Counted from the stretch's first letter, positions 11,501 to 22,788 are shown. The stretch: 64,000 nucleotides of DNA from Lophium mytilinum (GCA_010093605.1 MU004183.1:2170001-2234000); one strand, 5' to 3'. The notes: a model not told the origin generated them from the sequence alone. A program made the numbers and translations.

Positions 11501-12090
11501 GCACGGCACTAGAGGAGAGTCACAGTTCGCCTGATGTTGTGTGTCTAGTTGCTGAGGTCCTTTGGGCAAAGGGCGGCGAAGAAGAGAAGTCGGTCGCTCG
11601 CGAGCAGCTCTTCGAGAGCGTTTCGAAGCACCCGGACCACGTTGGCTCGATCACGCTGCTTGGTGCCATGGCTGCGCTGGACGAGGATACTGAGACGATG
11701 GAAGCAGTTCACGATGATCTGGCTTCGTTGAGGACGAAGCCGAATCTAGATGTCATCCAGCTTACTCGCGTCGAGAAGGTCCTTGATGCCATTGCGTTCA
11801 TCAGCGGGGGTGAAGAGGGCGCCGAGAGGGAGACTAGACAGAGTATCATGCTTGCACCTGGGAAGGTGACTGGATGGGCACAATTGGCCGAGGTCAGCGA
11901 AGAGATATTCCCGGCACAGATGGCACTCAAAACGGCGGAAAAGAGTGTCCCGCCATTAGGCGTGCTGGGTGCGGTGGACTTGAGTGCAGCATTCTCAGGT
12001 ATAGGAACCCTGGGAGATGCTCAGAGAGCAGTCTCATTGGCGCCCTGGGCTGAAGGCGGCTGGGAGGCTATGAGGACTGTCCTCGAGTGA
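8566..12090 (+). CDS. SKI3: SKI3 C-terminal part (TPR superhelix), split gene
   Basis: Three exons: 8566-8817, 8867-9024 and 9078-12090, giving 1140 residues; phases close. The product starts abruptly with about 11 residues that look non-native (MMDQIGLGLDG), then enters the conserved Ski3 middle block (DFDIGVVREFI, FFPDNGLSKVLKGYL). A long TPR superhelix follows (FTPALIGLGLILEEEEEY, FWNALGVITTPLNPKVAQH, AWTNLGTLYL). Together with the 281-residue product on the opposite strand it makes 1421 residues, against 1432 for yeast Ski3, with no overlap. The large exon is open over 3 kb with no stop, so it is either under selection or the rearrangement is recent. The start at 8566 is the first in-frame ATG; an upstream ATG at 8534 is in another frame. 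Confidence 0.87.
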
Positions 12091-12577
12091 GGCGAGGCGG
12101 AGATTCATGAAGTCTGGAGGCGCGGAGACTCGTCTCGATCCTGATAAGCCCAAGACATCAAGATCAAGCATATCTTGTTTGGAGTATTGAGCGTGCGACT
12201 AGGCCCCGAGTAGTTCCCCTTCGTATACCTATACGAGACTAGCGTGGGAGTTGATTGGCGTGATGCTTACACTCCCCTGTTCTGCAAGTCGTGACTCGAA
12301 ATCCCTCAGCTTCGTGTGGCAATAGTGAATCACCTCGCTGAGACCTGCAGAATGCAGCAGCCGTTTAGCCATTTCCACACTGCAAATCTTGGCATGGAGG
12401 TGTGGTTGGTGAGCATAAGGGCGGATCACGTGAGAGATTAAGCGAGAGGCCAACTTTCGGGGCGAACGTCAATTTGAATTGATAAGCAGCGGATCGCACA
12501 AAACACCGACGTCGCCGTCGCCATCTTTCTTTCATCCTCCCTACCACCCCCCGAAACCTCACCTCGACACCTTCAAA
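12091..12577. other. intergenic, SKI3 3' end and RPL10 promoter
   Basis: 487 bp. The last 60 bp before the RPL10 start are rich in C/T and end CTTCAAAATG, typical of fungal ribosomal-protein leaders. No gene was supported on either strand. Confidence 0.5.
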
Positions 12578-13559
12578 ATGGCCCGCCGACCAGCCCGCTG
12601 CTACCGCTACTGCAAGAACAAGCCGTACCCCAAGTCCCGCTTCAACCGCGGTGTGCCCGACCCCAAGATCCGCATCTTCGATTTGGGCCGCAAGCGTGCC
12701 TCCGTCGACGATTTCCCGCTCTGCGTCCATCTTGTTTCCAACGAGTTGGAACAGCTCAGCTCCGAGGCGCTCGAAGCCGCGCGTATCTGGTAAATAACAC
12801 CCCAGGCGAAGCTTCAAGACAGCGACTGTCAGCTATATGAATTTTTACTAACCTGTCACAGTGCCAACAAGTGCGTAAACCCCTCAAACCTCTTCTCCGA
12901 CCGTCGGCGGACATATACTGCATACGAGGAAGAAATTATGGGCTGATACATTGGATTTAGGTACTTGACTAAGAACGGTGGCAAAGATGCGTTCCATCTA
13001 CGCGTGAGGGTATGTTTCGAACAGAAGATATCAAAAAATGGCATTGACTAATTATATCCAGGCCCACCCTTACCACGTCGTCCGCATCAACAAGATGGTA
13101 AACAGATCACCCTTTTGAGTGACGAGCGGAAATCTAACAATCTCAAGTTGTCGTGCGCTGGTGCCGATCGTCTTCAGACCGGTATGCGTGGTGCCTTCGG
13201 AAAGCCACAGGGTCTCGTTGCCCGTGTCAAGATCGGACAGATTCTCCTCAGCGTCCGGACTAGGGACTCCCGTATGTCTCAATCGCTTCAAAACCTGGAT
13301 TACAAATACTGATTATAAATGCAATTTAGAACGTGCTCACGCTCTCGAGGCCATGCGCCGATCCCAGTACAAGTTCCCCGGCCGCCAAAAGATCATCGTC
13401 TCCAAGAACTGGGGCTTCACCTCCATGCGCCGCGAGGAATACATCGAGGCCAAGAAGGCCGGTACCATCAAGCCTGACGGTTGCTACATCAAGATTCTGT
13501 CTACCAACGGACCGATTGCGAAGAACGTGGCGGCTTTCCCCTCTGCTTTCACTGCGTAA
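12578..13559 (+). CDS. RPL10: 60S ribosomal protein L10 (uL16)
   Basis: Six exons: 12578-12789, 12862-12870 (9 nt), 12961-13009, 13062-13097, 13148-13271 and 13330-13559, giving 219 residues. uL16 joins the large subunit late in the cytoplasm and shapes the peptidyl-transferase and tRNA corridor. The protein is near-canonical: [50 protein letters not shown]. The conserved ARICANKY is split over three exons, the middle one a 9-nt microexon supplying Cys-Ala-Asn and part of Lys; no other combination keeps the frame. Multiple small introns suit regulated ribosomal-protein expression. Confidence 0.96.
12862..12870 (+). other. RPL10: 9-nt microexon of RPL10
   Basis: The nine bases TGCCAACAA lie between an acceptor CACAG and a donor GTGCGT. 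They complete a Cys codon, give Ala-Asn and open a Lys codon of the invariant uL16 segment. Flanking introns are 72 and 90 nt. Confidence 0.85.
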
Positions 13560-14107
13560 GGATGATGGGTGACATGGGGCAGCGAATGGAGAGATGGAGA
13601 GAGGGTTGTGTTGATTAAAACCCGGCGGTTGTGTAGCTCAGATACCAATGCAACATGACCCGGTTACTCTATGACAATCCTTCTTTGGAATGCCAATGAA
13701 ATTGGGCTATTGGTGATTCAAGCAGGAGTTCAAGGAAATAGTTGGAGATCTTGAATTGTCTCGATCCGCCATATTTCTTGCAACGCGATCATAACAGAGG
13801 CCAACCCGCAATCTCCCAAATACGCTAAATAACACTAACCCATACACACAAGTAAACCGAGCCTAGCAACAGGCGTATCGCGTTTACACTTCCGATAAAT
13901 GGAGGGTGGGGTCTCGAAAATAGTCAACACGAACCTCGGCACCTCGCACTCCGCCAATCGCAGCGCTCGAAACTGACCTTACGCCGAATCGACAAGCCCT
14001 CAAATCCTCCATTGAGCTCCACAATGTAGACCCAGAGCTTCATCCCTCCGCTCCTTCTTCTTTTCTCCATCCTTCCTTTCAAGTTGTATCTTCATTTTTG
14101 CGCCATC
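13560..14107. other. intergenic, RPL10 3' end and acyl-CoA dehydrogenase promoter
   Basis: 548 bp with no supportable gene. The last 70 bp before the next ATG are strongly pyrimidine-rich. Confidence 0.5.
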
Positions 14108-16322
14108 ATGCCCCACCAAACGCTCACCCGCGCCGCCGTTGCGGAGCACAATACCCCAGACTCCCTGTGGTGTATCATCGACCACCGCGTCTACGACCTC
14201 ACCGACTTCGCCGACGCGCACCCTGGCGGGAGCGTCGTGCTCGAGCAAGTCGCCGGCACTGGTATGTAAAGCCCTCTCACACATACGGGAGTCATTTAGT
14301 ATAAATGTACCTGGAAATCTGTTGAAGCACGCCTTATGTCGTGCTTGAAGACCCACCGAAGCCGCATCCAAACGTTCTAGTTGCTTCAAGGCCGGTAAAT
14401 GGTGTCTTCAACACGACTTAAGAGGTAGACAACCACGCCGGGCATGGAAAAATGGCATACTCATCAAGATCTGTCTTTTGCGGTCGTGTGTACACCTGTC
14501 TGCCACTGCCTGGAGTGCTTCAATACGTTTCCAGATAGCCCAAAGCTATCTCATTCCTATTTCTAGATATGTATTGAAGCACCCCAAACAGCGGCAGCCA
14601 GGTGTATAAGAGGCAGAATGCGGTTGAGTGTGCCACCTTTTTCATGCCCTACGTGACAGGGACAATTACCGCTATCGGATCTAGCATATGTCGCAAAACC
14701 TCCTGATTCGTAGAGAACCTACTAACGTGTAGACTGCTACTTCAAGACGCCACCGAAACCTTCTACAACCTGCACCGGCAAGCCATCCTCCAAAAATACG
14801 CCTCCCTCAGCATCGGCGTGCTCGAAGGCGAGACGCCCGAAGTCATCGTCCCCCAACCCGGCGACCTCTGCCCCGTACCCTACGCCGAACCACTATGGCT
14901 GCGCCCCGAGTTCAAGAGCCCCTACTACAACGACAGCTACTGGCGGTTGCAGAAAGCGTTGCGAGTATTCGTAGACACCCACGTCTACCCCGAGGCACAG
15001 GAGCGCGAGCGAGATGGGAAGTACATCAGCCAAGAGCTGATTGACCGGATGGCGGCGGAGAACATGCTGGGGCTGCGGTTGGGGCCGGGGAAGCACCTGC
15101 ATGGGAAGATCCTACCTGGGGACGTCAGGGGGGAGGAGTTTGACTACCTGCATGATTTGATCCAGGCGCAGGAGTTCAATCGGGCGAATGCGAGGGGGTT
15201 CCAGGATGGGAATATGGCGGGAATGGTTATTAGTTTGACGGCGATACTGCAGTGGATGGGGGATGAGGGGGTGAAGCAGAGGGTGGCGGAGGAGGTGCTG
15301 AGTGGGAGGAAGAAGGTGTGTTTGGCGATTACAGAGGCGTTTGCGGGGAGTGATGTGGCGGGGTTAAGGACGACGGCGACGAAGACGGAGGATGGGAAGT
15401 ATTATGTTGTGAGTGGGACGAAGAAGTGGATTACGAATGGGATGTTCTGTGACTATTTTGTTACGGGGTGTAAGACGGAGAAGGGGTTCTCGGTCATTTT
15501 GGTACCGAGAGGGGAGGGCGTCGACACGAGGTTGATCAAGACGGCGTATTCGACGGCTGCGGGGACGGCGTTTGTGGAGTTTAAAAATGTGAAGGTTCCG
15601 GTGGAGAATCTGCTGGGAGAGGAGCATAAGGGGTTCGCGGTGATCAGTAAGAGAAGAAGCCCTATCAGTCGATGATTCAGGATGCTAATCTGTGCAGTGA
15701 GCAACTTTAACCATGAACGTTTCATGATGGTCTGCGCCGTAGTACGAGGCTCCCGGACTGTAGTAGAGGAGTGTCTGAAGTGGTGCAACCAGCGGATCGT
15801 TTTCGGGAAGAAGCTCATCGAACAGCCTGCAATTAGGCAAAAGTTAGTCCCCACCTATATTGGGTTTCTCTTTTTCAAATTAGTCTCGAAGCGTCGGGCT
15901 TGGAACAAAACCAGCTCGTGGCCTCATCCAGCGTTGCATCCCATAGGTGATCCGAAAGGCAAGTTACCCAGGCTGACGATTACAGGCTGGCAAGAATGAT
16001 ATCGCACGTAGAAGCCAACCAGGCGTGGCTCGAGCAAATTGCCTACCAGATGAACAACATGAGCTATGCGCAGCAGGCGAAATCGCTGGGTGGCCCGATT
16101 GGGTTGCTGAAATCGTACTCGACGCGGTCAGCCCATGAAATCGCAGACGACGCGGTCAACATATTTGGAGGACGAGGTCTGACCCAGACTGGGATGGGGA
16201 AGGTCATCGAGGGCTTCCACCGAGGCTATAAGTTCGATGCAATTCTGGGTGGTACGGAGGAAATATTGGCAGACTTGGGTGTGAGACAGGCCATGAAAGG
16301 GTTCCCCAAGAGCATGCTCTAG
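14108..16322 (+). CDS. cytochrome b5 / acyl-CoA dehydrogenase fusion
   Basis: Four exons: 14108-14261, 14747-15646, 15698-15842 and 15986-16322, giving 511 residues. Acyl-CoA dehydrogenases (FAD flavoproteins) introduce the alpha-beta double bond in fatty or branched acyl-CoAs. This fungal type carries an N-terminal cytochrome b5 haem domain (residues 1-75, haem-ligand motif DAHPGGS). The dehydrogenase body follows: NARGFQDGNMAG, CLAITEAFAGSDVAGL, KKWITNGMFCDYF, TAAGTAFVEF, then NFNHERF and the C-terminal block GRGLTQTGMGKVIEG. The catalytic base cannot be assigned by eye. Intron 1 (14262-14746) is 485 nt, several times longer than its neighbours, and contains a MITE. A decayed rearranged copy lies at 26143-26890 and lacks intron 1. 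Substrate and location are unknown. Confidence 0.9.
14433..14656. mobile_element. MITE family B, copy 1 (in intron 1 of the b5-ACAD gene)
   Basis: About 224 bp with imperfect terminal inverted repeats: left CACGCCGGGCATGGAAAAA against the reverse complement of the right end, CACGTAGGGCATGAAAAAG, followed by TGGCA(T/C)ACTCA in both. Inner inverted segments (GTGTACACCTGTCTGCCACTG and its partner) make the whole element foldable. It matches the copy at 47245-47485 over most of its length and has no coding capacity. Confidence 0.78.
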
Positions 16323-16369
16323 GCGAAGCTGTTGTGTGTAACACTCCGAACCGTGGGGAGACAGGGCTT

Positions 16370-16582
16370 GTTGAACACAAAGTGGCAGCCTATTCTGACG
16401 CCGTCTGAGGTGGCCCGAAAACCTATCAGGCGTGCCAGAGTCGCCTTTTCTCGATTCACAATGACATACTAGGGGGCCTTAAGCGGTGCCAGGAGTGTAT
16501 ATAGCCCTGAAGGTTTGTATCTAAAGTATCAGAAATTCTAGAATATGGTCATAGATTCGTGGGCTACCACTTGTTGTTCAAC
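16370..16582. mobile_element. MITE family A, copy 1
   Basis: About 213 bp, 48 bp after the b5-ACAD stop. The ends are inverted: GTTGAACACAAAGTGGCAGC on the left and, reversed, GTTGAACAACAAGTGGTAGC on the right. An inner palindromic core of about 105 bp has the family signature CGTCTGAGGTGGCCCG and, at the other arm, CCTTAAGCGGTGCCAG. The most similar relative is at 55618-55868. Confidence 0.72.
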
Positions 16583-17366
16583 GACCCCTAGGAGCCTCCC
16601 AGGCACAAGAGAAATGTGGACGTAGCACCCGCATCTATAAGTGTCCAGGGGTGCCACCGAGCTGCAGAGGACGGACGGAATAGGAAATGTAAACGTAAAT
16701 TCCAACCTACCACACTGTATCACAACCAACCCGGGAATACAGGACGGAGAGTGTCTTGGATGTCCGCAGTCTGCTCTCCCTGCCTAGATGCAAGTCTCCA
16801 AGCGAACGTCGAGGTGAAGAAGGCTGCCAATGTTCTATGCAGCAAGGGCGCGGCGGTATTGGAGCAGCCTAAACGACAGCGCGCTCTCTAGCTCACTAAC
16901 ATCGGTACAGCCAAAGTGTCGGTGAGGAGAGCCTTTAGGTGGCGCCGCGCAACACGGCGGACGGTACCGAGCACTGCAACTAGGTACGGTAGAAGATAGC
17001 TAAGCGTGCTAAGGCGCTAAGCCATATTAAGCAATTTCCATCAATATAATACAGAAGTAATTAACTACTTAGTAAGCTTACTAGGCCTCCTTCAACGGCG
17101 TTAACTACTTAATAACCTCCTCGCCTTGTCCAAGGCATTCGTCACCTGCTACCCTTTCACCACCACTCTCTCTGCTTATTAACTGCCGGCGTCTTATCCC
17201 TCCTCGCCACACTCCTTCCTGAGCTCTTACACCCTCCTCGCCCCAACAACCTCACCACCATCTCCGCGTCGCCTTAGCCTTATCTCCACCACTGCTCAAA
17301 GCGCCACTACGCCTGTCGTCATCACAGCAGCCTCCTTCACTCACACTTCCGCCTACGCTCACCGCC
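16583..17366. other. intergenic, AT-rich promoter of the UBL-AN1 gene
   Basis: 784 bp. The stretch 17000-17110 is AT-rich with repeated TTAACTACTTA motifs, followed by pyrimidine-rich leader sequence. No gene was supported. Confidence 0.45.
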
Positions 17367-17934
17367 ATGCCTCGCTCCAACAGCATTTCCTCCGTTTCGT
17401 CGGCCTCGTCCCTTGCGGAGTCCGAAGAACGAATGCAGATCTTCGTCAAGAACATCGCAGGCGACAGTGAGCACCCTCCAGCAGCAGCAGCTCCGTTCAT
17501 CCGGCTAACCAGCAGCAGCAATACCACTCACCATTCCCTCAAACACCTCCATATCCACTCTCCGCTCGCTGCTCGCACTGCGAACGAACCTCCCGTCATC
17601 GGACCTCCGCCTAGTCTTTGCGGGGAAGCACCTGTGTGACTCCGAGTCCACCCTCGCCGATTACAGCATCGCGCGGGAATCGACACTGCACCTGGCCCTA
17701 CCTCTGCGCGGTGGAATGCCGCCCAAGAAGATCCGGTGCAGCTACAAAACCTGCAAGGACGCGGCCCAGCGCATCGTCGGCGACTGCGGCTTCTGCTCCG
17801 GCCACTTCTGCGGCAAGCACCGCCTGCTAGAAGACCACAAGTGCGAGGGGCTCGAGGACTGCAAGAAAGAGAGCCACGAGCGGAACGCGGACAAGCTCAA
17901 CTCGGAGCGAACTGTGGCTATCAAGGGGATATAA
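17367..17934 (+). CDS. ubiquitin-like / AN1-type zinc-finger protein
   Basis: Two exons, 17367-17466 and 17519-17934, giving 171 residues. After a Ser-rich leader, a ubiquitin-like domain starts at about residue 25 (MQIFVKNIAGD) and ends RESTLHLALPLRGG, the ubiquitin-type Gly-Gly. An AN1 finger follows immediately: CSYKTCKDAAQRIVGDCGFC, then HFCGKHRLLEDHKCEGLEDC. AN1 proteins act around proteasome and Cdc48 quality control and stress responses. The exon 2 acceptor sits in a CAG run with three in-frame tandem acceptors (17512, 17515, 17518); the last gives GDTIPLTI, closest to ubiquitin. The Gly-Gly followed by Met suggests the UBL could be cleaved off like a ubiquitin precursor, an inference only. 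Confidence 0.88.
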
Positions 17935-20659
17935 CGGGGCCAATGTCGGGATCGGGATTCAGGATCTTATGCTTGGTTGGCAGCACAGCGCGAAATGCTC
18001 CCCTTGATTATCTGAAGCGTTTTCGGCAACAGGCGTTCATCTGCTTTTGGAAGGATCCGGGTTGCGGGTCTAATACTGATTATGGGAAGGAATTGTCTTC
18101 CATGTTTTTGTGGCGGTATATGGAGCAGCAACTACTACTCAGGGGCTTGAGTAGCTGGAGTAGCTAATACCTTTGACTCAATTCCCAACTCATAACATAC
18201 ACAGCCACACATCTTCCTGACACTCGCACACGCGTATGACTCTAAAGCCTGAAAAAGTTTTCCGGCCTCTCTGCCCATGTGGCGAGACCGCCTGCCTGCA
18301 CCTGCATGGAACATGAATCCAACCTGGTCACGCGACATGCACCCCTTCGCCAAACTTACTCTCCCGCTCCTCTCAGGCCTAACTTCGCGGACCGAACTAA
18401 TTGTTGCGCTTATCGGCCTGGTGCTGTAGCACTGCCGCAACTCTCCCTTGACTCTAGACTCACAAAGAGACTGATCTGCTATCACCGCTAGATTGCTCGC
18501 AGCGTTCAAGATTGTCTCCAGACTTCTTGGCCAAGATGATGCATTCTAGACAACCAAGCGGCCATGGGAGCAGAACATTGGCGCCTAGAACCTGGTTCGT
18601 GACACGAGAGCATGTTGGAGGTCAGAGGGAGAGCTGGAGGTCGCGACTCAGGTGAGAGTGCGGCATGAGCTAGAGTCTAGAAACCTTGGAACTCTGGGAT
18701 TTCGGAGCAGCGAGCTGGGCACGTGGTACAGTACATCTAATATTTGGCTGAACCTTAAGATTTGTGGCTGCTGACACATAGGATTCTAAAGGACAGTCCA
18801 CAAAGACTATCGCCTATAGACCTATAGTTTAAAGTACTATTGCGGCGTTCTCAGCGAGCCAGCAAAGACCATACCTGGCACCGGCATCGGATGTCCGTCA
18901 TGTTTGCCTCTACCCCGGAATTATGCTGATAAGATAACTATGCATGGAATCTCCTTGCGCGAGTACAACATACTTTTCGATTCTGGTCAGCGGTCTTCAC
19001 TAGAGCAGACCTCACGAGTTATTGTCTGAATTGCAATGGCGAGCACCGCACAAAGAAAGCCTTTGTTGCTTTCAAAGATCGACCGGGCGTATTTCGGAAA
19101 GATTAGATAGAGTTCACCAGGGAGATGGAGTAGCAATCCTGCCGTCTTGCCGCCACCAAGAAGCTCCGGAACGTGTCCGTGTTTCCAAGATCTGCTCACA
19201 CTCGGCGGTGAGTATCGTCGTGGTACAGCATCTTGGCGACGCTTCCAAGTCGGGCCGGAACACCTGTACGCATCAGCTTCTAGGGGGCTGTGTCGAGTGT
19301 CCCCATCTCTACCCGACTCCAGAACACGCAAGTCTTCAGTTCGATTGCATCCGCGGCCACGGGTCTCTGAGATGGTGGATCTCAACGCGACGCACCATCC
19401 CTTGGCCCGAGGACTCAGCCCTCTGGGGTCATCGCCCGGGTGACGAGGCAGCCGTGAGACAAGCTTTCCGGCAATCTGCGACTGGAAGATTTTCCTTGGG
19501 TTGCTTCTTTCATGATAGTATATTTGCTCAATGTTTTTGCTGTTCCCGTTATATTCCCTTTTTCTCTCCTTTCCTACGCTGTCATATAATCTACGTTCTA
19601 TTTACGCCCTGTCCTTGTGCTCCCATGCCAAGAAGCATGCATGTATCATGCCTCATGCCTAGACGTTGCAGGCCCCATGGGATATGCGTCGGTCGTCGTA
19701 CTATCACTCAGAATTGTTTTCAGAGATGAGAGTTAGACCCGCCAAGAGACATGAGTGAATAGGAAATGGACGGATGACTGCATAGAGCCGCAGCGGATTG
19801 GAAGAAGCCTCCTACCCGCTTGGCGATGGGGCTTCTGAGTGAGCGGACGACCACATTTCACACTTCGCAGTGCACTCCGCCGGATTGCCAAGCATGTGCG
19901 GGCCTTCCCGCTCCGCTAAGACGCACTACGACGCCTCCTTGCAGAACGTATCTGTATCACCCATCGGGCACAAAACTCTTGGACCCTCTCTAGGCAGAGG
20001 CGGAGCCGCAACCCGACGGCCCCTTTCAGTTACTTCCATGTTCTTATCGAGACGATCTGACGTTCTGATGCTCTTCATGGGACCTAGTCGCGACGGGATG
20101 GCATTGTTGACGTTCTGGGTAGGGGGGAACCGTGGAACCATGACTGGCTGCTAGCACTCCATTGGTAGACCATACTTTTATCTCTGGCCAGACTGCCAAC
20201 ATCCTTGGCAGCCATAGTATTAATCTTCTCCCCACGACGCACAAAACGAAGAGTATCGGAGAGTGGACCGTATTGTCGTCTTGGCGTGTCTTGGGTTTCC
20301 TCCGCCATGGACGGGCCCTATCATCCTCCGAAATAACGTCACTACCTCATGAAGCACACCGGCTATATAGATACCGGCTAGCCCCCACTAAATCTGGTCG
20401 CTATATTTCCCCCGCTATACTCAAAGATTGACCCAAGACCCAATCTTTTGATTGGAATTTTCAGATACACTTTCTACGTGTCCCTTATTACAAAGGCCCA
20501 TTCTTTTATCTACTGAAACCCCCTGGCACTAGAGGACCCTCCATTATCATACCTGTATTGACGCTGTTATACAGCTTTGATGCAGCCTGGTTCACATCTA
20601 CCCAGTCGTCAATATCTGATCATACTTCGCAAGGACGTAACTCAAAAGCCTTGATTCGA
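17935..20659. other. 2.7-kb region without a supportable gene
   Basis: Frames up to 235 codons occur (19022-19729) but overlap frames of similar length on the other strand and show no domain, hydrophobic pattern or splice logic. A fragment starting ATG at 19036 (MASTAQRKPLLL...) looks weakly protein-like and soon meets a stop; it could be a relic exon. The right end should contain the promoter of the MFS transporter. Confidence 0.4.
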
Positions 20660-22788
20660 ATGTCAAACATCGCTACGATGAATTTTGATGAGGCCGCGCA
20701 CCAAAGGTCTGCCGCCGTCCGCATGGAGGTCAACTGGCCACGAAGTTGGCGAGCTTACTTTTGCTGGCTCGGATGCTTCTTCCTCATGTTCAATAGCTGG
20801 GGCCTCGTCAACGCCTATGGAACCTTCGCCTCCTACTATATGGGCCACACGCTCAAAGGCCAGGCCGGTGGTCAGCTTTCTCTCAACTTGATCGGTTCGA
20901 CGCAGTCATTTTTAGTCTTGCTCTTCTCCGGGCCCGTGGGGAGGTTGCTCGATGCTGGACACTTCCGTGTGGTCATCGGGACAGGCGCTTTCCTCGTGCC
21001 ATTCGGTTTGATGATGCTCAGTATTGCGGTACCGAGTGGAGCGGGCGCGAAAGGGAATTATGCTTTCATCTGGCTTACTCAGGGTCTCACCACTGGCCTG
21101 GGAATGGCTTGCTACTTTGTAACCAGCTCTCAAGGTATTTTGGGATGTCGCAAAAATGATTCCATTGATCACTAATAGGGTGATCTTTAGTCGCTGCTAC
21201 CTGGTTCCCTCGCCGTAAAGGACTGGCTGTCGGTTTTGTCGCATGTGGTGCGAGTGTTGGTGAGTCTCTTAACTCCTGATTAATGGCTCCACCAGAATCT
21301 CATCCATATTCCTTGAGATCTCAAAAGCTAAAAAGGAATTAGCCGGTGTCATCTACCCAGTAATGATACGATACATCACTGCCCTCATCGGATTCAACAA
21401 TGCCGTCAGATGCGTAGCCGCAGTCGCAGCCGGCACCGGATTCTTCTCGTTCGTCTTCGCAACTCCCGATCCACATCACGAGCATCCACAACCGCAAAGC
21501 TATCGAAAACTGAAAACGTGGATCGACACCGCAGCGTTCAAGAATACTGCATTTTGCTGGTACATGGTGTCGATTTCATTCCTCTTCTTTGGCTTCTACC
21601 CTGTATTCTTCAATTTGGAAGAGGTGAGCCCCATATATAGCCGTACTCGTATGAGACTCTCTGATGCTAACATATATTCCCTCTACTCAGTGGGCAGCAA
21701 CCCGCAACTTTGGTTACCGTGACGGTCTCGGTGCCGCAGAAAACCAGGGCCCGCCGAGGCCATCAGGCCGCGAAGATCCCATCCAAACATTCTGGCTCCT
21801 GAGCATCATGAACGGCTCCAGCACCTGCGGACGCCTCATCATGGCCTTCCTCAGCGACAGGTAAGTTTCCAACACCCATCATCACCAACACACACAGCCA
21901 TGCCTAACACCACATCCACCCAGTTTCGGCCCCCTAAACATGCACATCGCCACCACCCTCATCTCCGCCCTCCTCATCCTCCTCTTCTGGACTTTCGCCG
22001 CCTCCACCACCCACGCCATCGCCTTCTGCGTCCTCTTCGGCGCCTTCTCGGGCGCCGTCATCGGCCTGCCCCCCGCAGGTGTCGCCAACATCCTCGCCAA
22101 CAACTTCGCCCGCATCGCCCTCTCGCGCACCGTCTCCACCTCGCGCGCCCCCTCCCTCCACCTCAACCACGCCGCCACTGCCGCCGACGACGACACCCTC
22201 GCCGCCCTCCCCACCACCCTACCCCCGGCCACGCTGCAGAACCTCCGCCAGGTCGCCATGGCCGACGACCTCGGCCCCAGCTTCGACCCCCACACGCGCC
22301 TCGGGCAGTGGGTCGGCATGATGTACTCTGGCGCGGCGGTGCCCGCGCTCGCGGGGCCTGTCATCGCCGGCGCGCTGATCCAGCACTATCGCGACTACAT
22401 TACCGTGCAGATGTGGAGCGGGGCGTGTCTGGTGCTCAGCGCGGCGTGCATGGGTGTTGCAAGATACCATCTGCCGAGCCGCGGCGGGCTGCGCTGGAAC
22501 GAGCGCACGATGTCGTTCTTGCCGTGGCGGTCGGAGAGGAGCGAGGCTGGGAATGAGAGTGAGAGAGATGAGATTGTGGGGCCGGTGAGGGTGGGGACTG
22601 GGGAGAGTGGGGGGAGTGAGACGATTAGGGTTGAGGGGGAGGAGGAGAAGAGGAGTTTGGGGGGGAGTGGGGGGAGTGAGAGGGTTGAGGGGGAGGAGGA
22701 GAGGAAGAGTTTGAGGGGGAGTGAGGATGGCAGGATTAGGTTTGTGGGGGTTGAGGGGGCTAAGGAGAAGGGTGGGGAGGCTGTTTGA
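20660..22788 (+). CDS. MFS transporter, monocarboxylate-transporter type
   Basis: Five exons: 20660-21134, 21191-21259, 21343-21623, 21691-21860 and 21924-22788, giving 619 residues. The major-facilitator architecture is plain. The N-terminal six helices include GLVNAYGTFASYYMGHTL, QSFLVLLFSGPVGRLLDAG and WFPRRKGLAVGF, typical of fungal Mch/monocarboxylate-like carriers in the plasma or vacuolar membrane. A second bundle begins near WILLSIMNGSS-like sequence (FWLLSIMNGSSTCGRL). The loop after helix 10 is unusually long and alanine/proline-rich. A 100-residue charged C-terminal tail contains two tandem copies of a GGSE..VEGEEE..SL unit. The start was placed at ATG 20660; an upstream in-frame frame extends to 20558. 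Substrate cannot be inferred; the yeast Mch proteins do not move monocarboxylates. Confidence 0.86.
22607..22724 (+). repeat. coding tandem repeat in MFS C-tail
   Basis: Two copies of a G-rich unit of about 57-60 bp, each starting GTGGGGGGAGTGAGA and containing GGTTGAGGGGGAGGAGGAG. They encode the charged tail repeats of the transporter. Confidence 0.65.

Noticed and set aside
19022-19729. 235-codon frame on the plus strand
   Set aside because: No domain, mixed composition, and overlapping frames of similar length on both strands; a possible relic exon at 19036 could not be tied to any family.
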